DNA of 57,403 bases from Sphingomonadaceae bacterium (GCA_947472735.1 CANJBY010000012.1:1-57403); one strand, 5' to 3'. Shown: positions 18,671 to 27,506, counted from the stretch's first letter. A program made the numbers and translations. Notes: generated from the letters alone by a model not told the origin.

Positions 18671-19789
18671 TCAGTACTTACCCCACACGAACTTGTTCGA
18701 CAGCGCGAAATTCCATACCGAGCCGACTACGATCCCGACGATGGCCGAGGGATAAGGATGGAAGCCCATCCTTACCAGCGCGCCGGCGACTCCAATGTTG
18801 GCGAGCAAGCCGACTGAACAAGTCAGTGCGAAGCGGGCCCAGCCGGTCAGCACCGGCCCCAGACCGCGCAGGCGCTTGTCAGAATAGGTCAGCTCGTTGT
18901 TGAGCACGAAGTTGAAGCTCATCGCGACAATCGCGGCCACGGTCTGGCCGGCATCGAAACGGGTGATCCAGTGGCCGAAGATGAATGGCCGGCCGACGAT
19001 GTGCAGGAAGCTCGCCAGCACCGCCATGTGCACCACCACGCCCAGCGCGCCGATCGTGCCGAACAAGGCGAAGCGGGTAGGGATGATGCGGCCCAGCCAC
19101 TTGTCGTAGAGCCCGACGAGAAATTCAAAGACCACCGTCCGGTCGAGCTTGCTGTCGCCCTCGGCCCGGGCCGCGAAATTCATCGGAAATTCCTTGATGC
19201 GCAAAGTCTGGTCCACCGTGGCTAGAATATCGAGCATGATCTTGAAGCCGACGCCCGAAAGCCGATGCGCGTCGGCGCGCAGGATTTCACTCCTGAGCAT
19301 GAAGTAGCCGCTCATCGGGTCGGAAAGATCGATCCCGGTAACGCGGCGGGCAATGGCATTGGCCATGCCAGAGGCTTTGACCCGGTCGGGCCGGCCCCAG
19401 GCCTCGGTACTCGCTCCTTCGGCAAAGCGGGAAGCGTAGGACACGTCGTATTCCCCACTTTCGATTACGGCGAGCATTCCGGGCAGCAACGCCGGATCGT
19501 GCTGGTGATCGGCGTCCATCACCGCGACCACTGGCGCTGCGGTTGCGCACATGCCTTCGATCGCGGCCGAGGCCAGACCGCGCCGACCGATGCGGTGCAG
19601 CACCCTTACCCGCGAATCCTCCAGCGCAATTGCCCGGCCCTCGTCGGCGGTGCCATCGGGGCTGTTGTCGTCGACGACGATGACTTCCCAGCCGATCCCC
19701 TCCAGCGCCGCATCGAGCCGCGCCACCATCGTGCGCAGGTTGCCGCGCTCGTTATAGGTCGGCAAGACGATGCCGAGGCGCAGGGTCAT
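18671..19789 (-). CDS. polyprenol monophosphomannose synthase fused to GtrA domain
   Basis: A 372-residue two-domain protein. Residues 1-230 are a GT2 glycosyltransferase of the dolichol-phosphate mannose synthase type: VLPTYNERGNL, VVDDNSPDGTADE, DADHQHDP (DxD-like) and DPMSGYFMLR. Residues about 240-372 form a four-helix GtrA membrane domain (RFALFGTIGALGVVVHMAVL ... NFVLNNELTY). The expected reaction is transfer of mannose or glucose from a nucleotide sugar to polyprenyl phosphate, with the GtrA part anchoring or flipping the product. The ATG lies 1 nt after the leuB stop, so it is probably the last gene of that unit. Confidence 0.88.
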   Translation of the reverse strand: MTLRLGIVLPTYNERGNLRTMVARLDAALEGIGWEVIVVDDNSPDGTADEGRAIALEDSRVRVLHRIGRRGLASAAIEGMCATAAPVVAVMDADHQHDPALLPGMLAVIESGEYDVSYASRFAEGASTEAWGRPDRVKASGMANAIARRVTGIDLSDPMSGYFMLRSEILRADAHRLSGVGFKIMLDILATVDQTLRIKEFPMNFAARAEGDSKLDRTVVFEFLVGLYDKWLGRIIPTRFALFGTIGALGVVVHMAVLASFLHIVGRPFIFGHWITRFDAGQTVAAIVAMSFNFVLNNELTYSDKRLRGLGPVLTGWARFALTCSVGLLANIGVAGALVRMGFHPYPSAIVGIVVGSVWNFALSNKFVWGKY

Positions 19790-19790
19790 C

Positions 19791-20834
19791 TCACAGGCGC
19801 TCCAGCACCGCGTCACCGATGGCAGCAGTGCCGTGCGATCCGCCCAGGTCCGCGCCCTTGATCCCGTCAGCCAGGGCCTTGGCCACGGCCGCCTCGATCC
19901 GCGCCGCCTCGGCTTCCATGCCGAAACTGTGGCGCAGCAGCATTGCGGCGGACAGAATCGTTGCCATGGGATTGGCGAGGCCCTTTCCAGCGATATCCGG
20001 GGCAGAGCCGTGGATCGGCTCGTAAAGCCCGCGGGTTCCTTCGGCGAGGCTGGCTGAGGCAAGCAGCCCGATGGAACCGACGCACATGCTGGCCTGGTCA
20101 GAGAGAATGTCGCCGAACAAGTTGCCGGTGACGATCACGTCGAACTGGCCGGGGTTCTTGACCAGCTGCATCGCCGCATTGTCCACATACATGTGGCTCA
20201 GCTCGACCTCGGGGTAGTCCTTGGCTACCTCGATCACCACGTCGCGCCACAGCTGCGAGGTTTCGAGCACATTGGCCTTGTCGACCGAGCACAGCTTGCG
20301 ACTGCGGCCCATCGCCGCCTTGAAACCGACGTGGGCAATGCGTCGCACTTCGTCTTCGGCATAGGACATCATGTCCCAGCCCTGACGGCGCCCATCGGGC
20401 AGGGTACGGATCCCCTTCTCGCCAAAATAGACATCGCCGTTCAGTTCGCGGACGATCAGCAAATCGATCGTGCGCGCCACTTCCGGGCGCAGGCTGGTGA
20501 GGTCTTCCAGCCCCTTGAATACGGTAGCAGGGCGCAAGTTGGCAAAGAAACCGAGTTCCTTGCGGAGCCCAAGAATCGCCTGCTCGGGGCGCAGTGCGCG
20601 TTCGAGGTGATCGCACGAAAAATCGCCGACTGCTCCGAACAGGATCGCATCGCACTCGCGCGCGACTGCCAGCGTTTCAGGGGGGAGCGGATGGCCGTGG
20701 CGGTGATAGGCAACCCCGCCGACGTCGCCTTCGAGCAACACCAGTCCCGCCAAATCCAGCGCCTCAAGCACGCGCACCGCCTCGCGGGTCACTTCGGGGC
20801 CGATGCCGTCACCGGCGAAAACTGCGATCTTCAT
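19791..20834 (-). CDS. leuB: 3-isopropylmalate dehydrogenase
   Basis: NAD-dependent oxidative decarboxylation of 3-isopropylmalate in leucine synthesis. The 347-residue product begins [15 protein letters not shown]. The substrate arginines are in [22 protein letters not shown], the catalytic Tyr/Lys are in [14 protein letters not shown] and [11 protein letters not shown], and metal-binding Asps are in [29 protein letters not shown] is the NAD-binding loop. All are intact. It lies 11 nt downstream of recO. Confidence 0.96.
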   Translation of the reverse strand: MKIAVFAGDGIGPEVTREAVRVLEALDLAGLVLLEGDVGGVAYHRHGHPLPPETLAVARECDAILFGAVGDFSCDHLERALRPEQAILGLRKELGFFANLRPATVFKGLEDLTSLRPEVARTIDLLIVRELNGDVYFGEKGIRTLPDGRRQGWDMMSYAEDEVRRIAHVGFKAAMGRSRKLCSVDKANVLETSQLWRDVVIEVAKDYPEVELSHMYVDNAAMQLVKNPGQFDVIVTGNLFGDILSDQASMCVGSIGLLASASLAEGTRGLYEPIHGSAPDIAGKGLANPMATILSAAMLLRHSFGMEAEAARIEAAVAKALADGIKGADLGGSHGTAAIGDAVLERL

Positions 20835-20845
20835 GGGCTTCCCGT

Positions 20846-21451
20846 TCAGGCTTCGATCCGCGCCAGCCGCTCGCGCAGCATGGCGCGCGCCGCCATAACG
20901 TCTCCGCGCCGCTCCGCAAGCGGATAGCGCTCCAGCAGTATACCGATCCGGTCTAGAGCCGCGAGCGTCGCCGGCCAGTCAGCGGGATCGGGCCGGTCCG
21001 TGCTTCCGCCATAGCCTAGTTCGCGCAGGACCAGCAATTCGAAGCCGATCAGCGCCTCGGTCCAGCCGCGGGCGGAAGGAGCATGGCAGATCGCGTCAAG
21101 CAAAGCACCGAGCGCCAGATACAACGAGGGATAGGCATGTCGTTCCGGCAAGGTCGATGCGATCAGGGCCGTAACCCAGCCGATTGCCGCTGCTGGCAGC
21201 GGTTCCGACAGCCAGGGGCCGCGACTTGTGACCAGTTCCACCCGCGCCGACGGCAAGCGGGTCGTATCGCGCGTGCGCAGCTCCACTTCGACAGCATTGC
21301 CGGGAATCAGCACCGGGCGTAGCTGCCGGCCGCGAGCGCCGGCAACATAACCGGCAATCATCCCGTGTTCGGATGTAAGCACGCGCACCACCGCCCCCGT
21401 CTCGCCATGCGGTCGGACGGCGCAGACGATCGCGGCAGCGCGGATGGTCAT
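20846..21451 (-). CDS. recO: DNA repair protein RecO
   Basis: RecO loads RecA at SSB-coated gaps in the RecFOR pathway. The 201-residue product shows the N-terminal OB-fold pattern ([33 protein letters not shown], a typical RecO opening) and a helical C-terminal domain. It is shorter than most RecO proteins (about 230-250) and has only one cysteine in the C-terminal half, so the zinc finger seen in some members is absent. Between ubiK-type and leuB genes on the minus strand. Confidence 0.85.
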   Translation of the reverse strand: MTIRAAAIVCAVRPHGETGAVVRVLTSEHGMIAGYVAGARGRQLRPVLIPGNAVEVELRTRDTTRLPSARVELVTSRGPWLSEPLPAAAIGWVTALIASTLPERHAYPSLYLALGALLDAICHAPSARGWTEALIGFELLVLRELGYGGSTDRPDPADWPATLAALDRIGILLERYPLAERRGDVMAARAMLRERLARIEA

Positions 21452-21478
21452 GCGAGCGCAGTGCCAGCCGAAGCCGGC

Positions 21479-21736
21479 CTACTTGGCCTTCCCGGCGAGC
21501 GCCGCTTCCAGCACCTCGATCCGCGCCTTCAACGCTTCGCTGTCCTCGCGCGCCTTTGCGGCCATATCCTTGACCGCGTCGAATTCCTCACGGCTGACGA
21601 AGTCGAGCCCGCCCATGGTTTCGCGGAAGCGCTCGCGCGCAGTGTCACGGGCTTCGCGGGTCATGCCCGCCAGCGTTCCGGCCGCGCTGTTCATCAGCTT
21701 GGCGAAATCGGCGAACAAAGGGTTTTCGCTCTGCAT
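21479..21736 (-). CDS. ubiK: UbiK/BMFP family protein (YqiC-like)
   Basis: An 85-residue protein with an amphipathic N-terminal region (NPLFADFAKLMNSAAGTLAG) and a C-terminal coiled coil (SREEFDAVKDMAAKAREDSEALKARIEVLEAAL). This is the BMFP/UbiK domain. Enteric UbiK helps the ubiquinone biosynthesis complex and trimerises; Brucella BMFP fuses membranes in vitro. Role here is inferred. The ATG at 21736 lies 4 nt after the tspO stop, so both should be co-transcribed. Confidence 0.85.
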   Translation of the reverse strand: MQSENPLFADFAKLMNSAAGTLAGMTREARDTARERFRETMGGLDFVSREEFDAVKDMAAKAREDSEALKARIEVLEAALAGKAK

Positions 21737-21740
21737 CGGA

Positions 21741-22295
21741 TCAGATCTCCATCCGGGTGACGGCGCCGGAATAGTCCTGCCCGTCTGCATCAGGGTTGGC
21801 GGCAAGGAATTGCCAGTTGAGGACCGTCGCGAACAGGACCCAGGCCAGATAGGGCAGCAGCAGCAGTCCTGCATTGCGGCGCACTTTCCAGAATAGCACC
21901 ACCGTGATCAGCACCGCGATGTCGAGCGCCGCGAGCAGAACCAGTGCCCAGGTTATCTGGTGCATCCCGAAGAACAACGGCGACCACGCAAGGTTGAGCA
22001 ACAGCTGAAGCAGGAAAACAACCATCGCCGCCTTGCGCGCCGGAGCACCGAAGGCCGTCGCGACGATCGCCAGAGCCAGTCCCATCATGATGTAGAGCAC
22101 TGACCAGACAATCGGAAAGGCCATTGGCGGCGGATAGATCGCAGGTTTCACCAGCTCCGCGAACCACGGATTTTCAGCTCCGCTGCCTGAAGCGGCGCCG
22201 GACAGGAAGCCAAGCAGCAACACGCCCGGAACCGTAAACAGCGCTGCACGCAGGAAAGTGGCTCGCAACTGGCCTTTCGACGCAAGTTCAGACAT
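21741..22295 (-). CDS. tspO: TspO/MBR family protein
   Basis: A 184-residue membrane protein with five hydrophobic helices. The conserved elements WFAELVKPAIYPPPMAFPIVWS (about residues 43-65) and NLAWSPLFFGMHQ (about 103-115) are the hallmark WxPPxxxFPxVW and NxxWxPLFFG-type motifs of the TspO/peripheral benzodiazepine receptor family. An N-terminal extension of about 25 residues carries an extra hydrophobic stretch start. Bacterial members bind or degrade porphyrins and affect stress and pigment regulation; role here unknown. Confidence 0.93.
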   Translation of the reverse strand: MSELASKGQLRATFLRAALFTVPGVLLLGFLSGAASGSGAENPWFAELVKPAIYPPPMAFPIVWSVLYIMMGLALAIVATAFGAPARKAAMVVFLLQLLLNLAWSPLFFGMHQITWALVLLAALDIAVLITVVLFWKVRRNAGLLLLPYLAWVLFATVLNWQFLAANPDADGQDYSGAVTRMEI

Positions 22296-22396
22296 CAGGC
22301 GACCGGTCCTCGATTCGCACGGCTCTGGGGAAATCCCGTATGGCGTTCCGCAATGGGCGAGGCAATGGCGCTTCGGGCATCAAGCGCCACAGAAAT

Positions 22397-23158
22397 TTAC
22401 CCGCGCCGTGCCGAAACGAGAAACTCGACATTGCCCTCGGGTCCGGTGATCGGGCTTTCGACAATACCTTCCACTGTCCATCCGCTGCTCTCAAGCCATT
22501 CGCAGACGTCGTTGCAGACCCGCTTGTGCAGCGCCGGATCGCGCACCACGCCGCCCTTGCCGACCTCACCCTTGCCCACTTCGAACTGCGGCTTGATCAG
22601 AGCCACCAGCCGGCACGGCGTCGCCGCGAGCCTGAGCGGCACCTCCAGCACTTTGGCCAGGGCGATGAAGCTGGCATCACAGACCACCCAGTTGCACGGC
22701 GCGTCGATCAGCTCCGGAGTGAGCAGGCGCGCACTGGTCTGTTCCAGCACGGTGACGCGCGGATCGGTACGCAGCTTCCAGGCAAGCTGGTTGGTCCCCG
22801 AATCTACCGCAAAGACCCGCGCCGCGCCCTTGCTCAGCAGCACATCGGTGAAGCCGCCGGTCGAACTGCCAATGTCCATCGCTACCGCCCCTGCGGGGTC
22901 GAGACCGAAATGTTCGATTGCGTGCGCCAGCTTGATCCCCCCGCGCGAGACCCACGGATGATCGCGCCCGCGCACGTCCAGAGGCGCGTCCTCGGCCAGG
23001 GGCTGGCCGGGCTTGGCGAGCTTGGTCTCACCCGAAAATACCAGTCCGGCCAGCACCAGCGCCTGGGCCCGGGCGCGGCTTTCGACGAGCCCGCGGGCTA
23101 CCAACAGTTGGTCAACGCGTTGTTTTGCGGCGGGGCGGGGTTTGTTCGGGGCGGTCAT
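22397..23158 (-). CDS. tlyA: TlyA family rRNA methyltransferase / hemolysin-like protein
   Basis: A 253-residue protein with an N-terminal S4 RNA-binding domain (QRVDQLLVARGLVESRARAQ, about 13-32) and a C-terminal FtsJ/RrmJ-type methyltransferase domain. The SAM-binding motif is AMDIGSSTGGFTDVLL (about 92-107), with VVCDASFIAL and LIKPQFEVGKGEVGKGG as later motifs (the K-D-K-E type set). Mycobacterial TlyA methylates 16S and 23S rRNA 2'-O positions; this is the probable role. The ATG at 23158 is chosen because S4 begins just after it. Confidence 0.9.
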   Translation of the reverse strand: MTAPNKPRPAAKQRVDQLLVARGLVESRARAQALVLAGLVFSGETKLAKPGQPLAEDAPLDVRGRDHPWVSRGGIKLAHAIEHFGLDPAGAVAMDIGSSTGGFTDVLLSKGAARVFAVDSGTNQLAWKLRTDPRVTVLEQTSARLLTPELIDAPCNWVVCDASFIALAKVLEVPLRLAATPCRLVALIKPQFEVGKGEVGKGGVVRDPALHKRVCNDVCEWLESSGWTVEGIVESPITGPEGNVEFLVSARRG

Positions 23159-23196
23159 CTCTTGTCCTGTGCGCGGCCTCATTCCATAGGGAGGCG

Positions 23197-23739
23197 ATGA
23201 AGGCAAATTCCCTGCGGTTCGCGATCGGCGCGACACTCCTGTCGGCGCTGGCTGCTTGCGCCGCACCGCCCGAGCCTGCGCCGGTTCGGGTTGCGCCTCC
23301 TCCTCCTACGCCTTCACCCACACCTGCCCCGTCGCCGCCGCCTGCTCGATCGACCGCCACCAACTGGCGCGACATGCCAGCCACAGCCGGGATCTGGACC
23401 TGGAGCAATGCGGGCGGTGTATCACGCGCAAATTTCGCCGGCGGTTTGCTATCGCTGAGCTGCGACAAGGCCAGCGGACTGGTGGCCATCGCCCTGCGCG
23501 GAGAAGCAGCAGGCCCGGTGCCGCTCACCGTGCATACTGCCAGCCAGCGGCGGACGCTTAATGCCCAACCCTATTCCGGACCACCTGCGGTCGTCGCTGC
23601 CAGCTTGGCTGCCCATGATGACTTGCTTGATGCCGTGGCGTTCAGCCGGGGTCGCTTCGCGGTCGAGGCGATCGGATTCGCGCCGGTTTATGCGCCCAGC
23701 TGGCCCGAAGTGAGCCGCGTGATCGAGGATTGCCGCTAG
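23197..23739 (+). CDS. hypothetical lipoprotein with Pro-rich linker
   Basis: A 180-residue predicted lipoprotein. The signal peptide ends at lipobox LAAC (about residue 22), followed by a 30-residue Pro/Ala/Thr-rich linker and then a compact domain of about 120 residues with two Cys (LSCDKASG and the terminal DCR) that may pair. No family was recognised. GGAG-like sequence (GGGAGGCG) directly precedes the ATG at 23197. It is divergent from tlyA (starts 38 nt apart) and followed by a long non-coding stretch. Confidence 0.7.
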   Translation: MKANSLRFAIGATLLSALAACAAPPEPAPVRVAPPPPTPSPTPAPSPPPARSTATNWRDMPATAGIWTWSNAGGVSRANFAGGLLSLSCDKASGLVAIALRGEAAGPVPLTVHTASQRRTLNAQPYSGPPAVVAASLAAHDDLLDAVAFSRGRFAVEAIGFAPVYAPSWPEVSRVIEDCR

Positions 23740-23927
23740 GGCCAGCGCGCCTTGCACGTTGCAGGCCGAAGCGGGGAATACTGACTACAAAAAAATTCTC
23801 GCAAGACTTGTTGTGCATCGCAAAATGATTCACATCTTACGACAAGGACGGGGAAGCCCTCCCGGGTCAGCCGTCCTAGCCGCGCAAGCGGCGAACTTGG
23901 CTTCAACAGCGCGAAAGGAGGTGACCG

Positions 23928-23984
23928 ATGTCTCATGGTTCAGCAGAGGGGTCGGTAATCCGCAGCGCGAGGCATTATCGCTGA
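23928..23984 (+). CDS. 18-residue small ORF with consensus ribosome site
   Basis: Encodes MSHGSAEGSVIRSARHYR and a TGA. The ATG is preceded by AAAGGAGGTGACCG, an almost complete complement to the 3' end of 16S rRNA and by far the strongest ribosome site in the window. It has no run of branched-chain amino acid codons, so it is not a classical attenuator leader for ilvE. It lies about 56 nt before a strong hairpin. It may be a genuinely translated microprotein or a leader whose translation controls the downstream hairpin; neither can be decided from sequence. Confidence 0.5.
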   Translation: MSHGSAEGSVIRSARHYR

Positions 23985-24039
23985 ATTTCGATTAGGCGAT
24001 AAAGGCTTCGTAAGCGGCGCTTCCGGCCGCTGACCATGC

Positions 24040-24075
24040 GAAGGGCCGCTTCCGGCATAGCCGGGGCGGCCCTTC
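24040..24075 (+). terminator. strong hairpin terminator after the small ORF
   Basis: GAAGGGCCGC (24040-24049) pairs perfectly with GCGGCCCTTC (24066-24075), with a further inner pairing CCGGC/GCCGG around an ATA loop. TCATTTGTGCC follows, so the U-tract is weak. It probably ends the short transcript carrying the 18-codon frame before the ilvE promoter. Confidence 0.65.
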
Positions 24076-24164
24076 TCATTTGTGCCTCTTCCCAAGCGCA
24101 AGGATTCCCCGTAAGTCCGATTGCGATAAATGCACTTATCATTAATTTCTTTTCACTTGAGATT

Positions 24165-24188
24165 TGCGTAATTTTATTTCAATTCGCA
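24165..24188. promoter_or_regulatory. pseudo-palindrome upstream of ilvE
   Basis: TGCGTAATT followed after seven bases by AATTCGCA forms an AT-centred inverted repeat with one unpaired base, about 28 nt before the ilvE ATG. AT-rich dyads of this kind suit Lrp/AsnC regulators, which often control branched-chain amino acid genes; that assignment is inference. Confidence 0.35.
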
Positions 24189-24215
24189 TTGCCTCAGGAG
24201 AGGAGCACCAGAATC

Positions 24216-25313
24216 ATGGCGACAATCGCCGCAGAACGCCTGTCATTCACCCGCCTGCCGCACCCCGCCCCGGCCAATGCCGAGGCACGGGCCGCCGTGC
24301 TCGCAAATCCCGGTTTCGGCAGTCATTTCACCGATCACATGATCGTGATCGAATGGAGTGAAGGACGTGGATGGCACGATGCCGTGATCGCGCCGCGCGG
24401 GCCGATCGCGCTCGATCCGGCCGCAGCGGTGCTGCATTATGCGCAGGAAATCTTCGAAGGGCTCAAGGCCTATCGCCAGGCTGATGGCAGCATTGCCCTG
24501 TTCCGGCCCGAGGCCAATGCGTCACGCTTCAATTCCTCGGCTCAGCGCCTCGCCATGCCAGAGCTGCCTGAAGAGATCTTCGTCGAGGCGGTGAAGCAAC
24601 TGGTCGCCGCCGATCAGGACTGGTTTCCCACGGTCGAGGGCGGCTCGCTTTACCTCCGCCCGTTCATGATCGCGACCGAGGCATTCCTCGGGGTGCGCCC
24701 GGCCAAGGAATACAAGTTCATCGTCATCGCCAGTCCGGCGGGCAACTACTTCAAATCCGGCGCACCGGCGGTGTCGATCTGGGTCAGCCAGTACACCCGC
24801 GCGGCTCCTGGCGGCACCGGGGCGGCCAAGTGCGGCGGAAACTATGCCGCCAGCCTGGTCCCTACCGCCGAGGCTTTCGCCCGAGGTCACGATCAGGTCC
24901 TGTTCCTGGATGCCGCCGAGCACAAGTGGATCGAGGAGCTGGGGGGCATGAACCTCTACTTCGTCTTTGCCGACGGCAGCCTGATCACGCCCCCGCTGAC
25001 CGGCACGATTCTGCCCGGCATCACCCGCGACAGCCTGATGGCACTGGCCCGTGATGAGGGGCTCGAGGTCCGCGAAGAGCGCTACAGCCTTGATCAGTGG
25101 CGCGCCGATGCGCAATCGGGCAAGCTGGTAGAGTGCTTCGCATGCGGCACTGCGGCCGTGGTCACTCCTGTCGGCAAAGTCTGCGATGAAAACAATGAAT
25201 TCGTCATCGGCAGCGGCGGTCCCGGCCAGCTCACCGGCAAGCTCAAGGCCCGCCTGGTAGCGATCCAGCGCGGCGAGGCTCCGGACCCGCACGGCTGGGT
25301 GCTGAAGCTATGA
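24216..25313 (+). CDS. ilvE: branched-chain amino acid aminotransferase
   Basis: PLP class IV aminotransferase interconverting Leu, Ile and Val with their 2-oxo acids. The 365-residue length and the motif AAKCGGNYAASLVPTAEA, whose Lys should bind PLP, mark the eukaryote-like type 2 BCAT group. EELGGMNLYFVF and TGTILPGITRDSLMALA are further family motifs, and the C-terminal FACGTAAVVTPVG matches the substrate loop. The ATG at 24216 follows CAGGAGAGGAG. It is monocistronic or followed by a PhoX-like gene 37 nt downstream. Confidence 0.93.
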   Translation: MATIAAERLSFTRLPHPAPANAEARAAVLANPGFGSHFTDHMIVIEWSEGRGWHDAVIAPRGPIALDPAAAVLHYAQEIFEGLKAYRQADGSIALFRPEANASRFNSSAQRLAMPELPEEIFVEAVKQLVAADQDWFPTVEGGSLYLRPFMIATEAFLGVRPAKEYKFIVIASPAGNYFKSGAPAVSIWVSQYTRAAPGGTGAAKCGGNYAASLVPTAEAFARGHDQVLFLDAAEHKWIEELGGMNLYFVFADGSLITPPLTGTILPGITRDSLMALARDEGLEVREERYSLDQWRADAQSGKLVECFACGTAAVVTPVGKVCDENNEFVIGSGGPGQLTGKLKARLVAIQRGEAPDPHGWVLKL

Positions 25314-25350
25314 CTTTTTGCGAGTAGTCAGCCCTTGAGGTAAAACCGGG

Positions 25351-26697
25351 ATGCACGACAGGTTTGACCGACGCGCTTTCATGGCCGCAACCAGCGTGGC
25401 TTTTACTGCACTGGTCGCGGCCTGTGGCGATGGATCAGGCGGCGGGGTGACGGCACCCTTGCCGACATCCACCCCCACCACTCCCCAACCAGTCGGCTAT
25501 GGGGCACTGCTATCCGATCCCGCAGCACTGCTCGACTTGCCGGGCGGCTTTTCCTACCGGGTGATCTCCAGCGAAGGCATGGCAATGTCTGATGGAGGGC
25601 AAGTGCCGGGCAATTGCGACGGCATGGGCTGTTTTGCGCTACCAGGTGGACGCATAGCACTGGTGCGCAATCACGAGCTTTCCCCAGGAGCCGCGGCAGG
25701 TGCGATCCTGGCATCCGGCTATGACAGCACCACAGCTGGCGTAGTTCTGCCCGGCGGCACCACCACGATCGTGCTCGATTCCGCGACGCTTGCGGTTCAA
25801 GCCCAGTTCCGCTCGCTGGCGGGCACAATCCGCAACTGCGCGGGCGGCGTCACGCCCTGGGGCAGCTGGCTGTCCTGCGAGGAAGACGTCACCAACGCCG
25901 GCAGCGGCGTAGGGCGAGACCACGGATATGTGTTCGAGGTGCCGGCAGGAGCAACGGCGCCCGTCGCCCCTGTCCCGCTGACTGCCATGGGGCGGTTCCG
26001 TCACGAAGCTGCGGTGGTGGATCCGGCTTCGGGCGCAGTGTTTCTGACCGAGGATCGGGACGACGGCCTGTTGTATCGCTTTCTGCCCAGCCAACCAGGC
26101 AATCTGGCCGCGGGCGGGCAGTTGCAGGCGCTGGCCTTTGTGGACGGGCGGACCGACACCCGCAACTGGAGCTCGGCCGCGATCACTGCGGGCCAGTGGG
26201 CCAGTCTGCGCTGGATCGATCTTTCGCAACCCCAGGCACCCGTTGACGATCTGCGCCAGCGCGGCTTGGCAGCCGGCGCGGCGCGTTTTGCCCGCGGCGA
26301 AGGTATCCATGTGGGCCGCGGTGAGCTTTACTTTGTCTGCACCTCGGGCGGTGCAGCCAGGCTTGGCCAGGTCTTCCGGCTCGATCTCTCCGGCACCGGC
26401 AGCCGATTGCAACTGTTCTACGAATCCAACGATGCCAGCCAGTTCAACTTCGGCGACAACATCACCATTGCCCCTGATGGCCAGCTGATTGTCTGCGAGG
26501 ATCAGGGAATGCCCCCGATCGACAATCATCTGCGCGGAATCACCCCGCAAGGCGTTGCCTATCCGATCGCGCGGCTGCGCACTTCCAGCGAACTGGCCGG
26601 TGCATGCTTTTCTCCGGATGGCCGGATCCTGTTCCTCAACGTTTACAGTCCGGGCCGGACGCTGGCGATCGCCGGTCCATGGCAGCATCTGGCCTGA
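25351..26697 (+). CDS. PhoX family (DUF839) exported protein
   Basis: A 448-residue exported protein. The N-terminus DRRAFMAATSVAFTALVAACG combines a twin-Arg-like start with a lipobox-like AAC, so export by Tat and possible lipidation are likely. The body matches the PhoX/DUF839 beta-propeller: GGFSYRVIS, LVRNHELSPG, GGVTPWGSWLSCEEDV, RFRHEAAVVDPASG, FLTEDRDDGLLYRF and NFGDNITIAPDGQLIVCEDQG. Characterised PhoX proteins are calcium- and iron-dependent phosphatases, but many DUF839 members are uncharacterised; activity here is inferred. Confidence 0.85.
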   Translation: MHDRFDRRAFMAATSVAFTALVAACGDGSGGGVTAPLPTSTPTTPQPVGYGALLSDPAALLDLPGGFSYRVISSEGMAMSDGGQVPGNCDGMGCFALPGGRIALVRNHELSPGAAAGAILASGYDSTTAGVVLPGGTTTIVLDSATLAVQAQFRSLAGTIRNCAGGVTPWGSWLSCEEDVTNAGSGVGRDHGYVFEVPAGATAPVAPVPLTAMGRFRHEAAVVDPASGAVFLTEDRDDGLLYRFLPSQPGNLAAGGQLQALAFVDGRTDTRNWSSAAITAGQWASLRWIDLSQPQAPVDDLRQRGLAAGAARFARGEGIHVGRGELYFVCTSGGAARLGQVFRLDLSGTGSRLQLFYESNDASQFNFGDNITIAPDGQLIVCEDQGMPPIDNHLRGITPQGVAYPIARLRTSSELAGACFSPDGRILFLNVYSPGRTLAIAGPWQHLA

Positions 26698-26735
26698 GGC
26701 TTCCCTTCGCGGGCGGCCTCGCATAGAGCCTGCGC

Positions 26736-27506
26736 ATGTCCCTCCCGCCCGATCGCCTTGAACGCTTTGCCCGACATATCGTGCTGCCTGAAGTGGGCGG
26801 TGCGGGACAAGTCGCGCTGGCGGCGGCGCATGTGGTGCTGATCGGCTGCGGCGGGATCGGGTCTCCAGCATTGCAGTATCTGGCGGCGGCGGGCGTCGGC
26901 CGGCTTACGCTGATCGATGACGATACCGTCGACCTATCGAACCTCCAGCGCCAGACGGTGTTCACGCCCGCCGATGTAGTCCGCCCCAAGGCCGAAGTCG
27001 CGGCGGAATGGACGCAGCGGTTCGATCCGGCCATCGCGGTCCGCGCGGTCATCGGACGGGTGACGGTGGATAATGCAGCGCGAATGCTCGATGGCGCGAC
27101 CCTTGTGCTGGACGGGTGTGACAACTTCGCAACCCGGCTGGCGGTATCCGATGCCTGCGTGAAGCTTGGTATTCCGCTGACCAGTGCTGCTGTCGGGCGC
27201 TTTCAGGGCCAGGTCGCCAACTTCGCCGGGCACCTTCCCGGTCAGGCTTGCTATCGCTGCTTCGTGGGCGACGCGTTTGACGCCGAGGACTGCGACAGCT
27301 GCGCCGCCGATGGCGTGCTCGGCGCTTTCGTCGGCACGGTCGGCACTTTTGCGGCGATGCATGCAATGCGGGTGCTGCTGGCGGGGCACGCAACGCTGGG
27401 TGAACCCATGTGGGGCCAACTCCAGCTGTTCGACGGCATGGCGCCGAGCCTTCGGGCAATCAGGATCCCGAGGGACGATAGTTGCTCGGGCTGCTCAGCC
27501 GCCTAG
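26736..27506 (+). CDS. HesA/MoeB/ThiF family sulfur-carrier adenylyltransferase
   Basis: E1-like enzyme that adenylates the C-terminal glycine of a small sulfur-carrier protein such as MoaD or ThiS. The nucleotide-binding loop GCGGIGSPALQYLAAAGVG (about residues 38-56) and DDTVDLSNLQRQTVF with the catalytic Arg are intact, as is VLDGCDNFATR. Structural zinc cysteines appear as CYRCF and the terminal CSGC. It is 256 residues, lacking the rhodanese domain of MOCS3-like forms. Whether it serves molybdopterin or thiamin cannot be told. It overlaps the convergent sirtuin gene by 12 nt. Confidence 0.88.
   Translation: MSLPPDRLERFARHIVLPEVGGAGQVALAAAHVVLIGCGGIGSPALQYLAAAGVGRLTLIDDDTVDLSNLQRQTVFTPADVVRPKAEVAAEWTQRFDPAIAVRAVIGRVTVDNAARMLDGATLVLDGCDNFATRLAVSDACVKLGIPLTSAAVGRFQGQVANFAGHLPGQACYRCFVGDAFDAEDCDSCAADGVLGAFVGTVGTFAAMHAMRVLLAGHATLGEPMWGQLQLFDGMAPSLRAIRIPRDDSCSGCSAA

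Larger units (their letters stand above)
23740..24215. other. 476-nt intergenic region upstream of ilvE
   Basis: The longest stretch here without an ordinary gene. From left to right it holds a GC hairpin candidate (GGACGG at about 23846 pairing with CCGTCC at about 23871), an 18-codon reading frame with a near-perfect Shine-Dalgarno sequence (23928-23984), a strong terminator-like hairpin (24040-24075), then an AT-rich promoter-like segment (about 24100-24190) with a pseudo-palindrome at 24165-24188 just before the ilvE ribosome site. The layout suggests an independent short transcript followed by the ilvE promoter. Confidence 0.6.

Noticed and set aside
23928..23984. Branched-chain attenuator leader peptide for ilvE
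   Set aside because: Only one Ile, one Val and no Leu codons, and a terminator plus a separate AT-rich promoter lie before ilvE.
24036..24215. N-terminal extension of ilvE back to 24036
   Set aside because: It would run through the terminator hairpin and AT-rich promoter; ATG 24216 has a good ribosome site and the family start.
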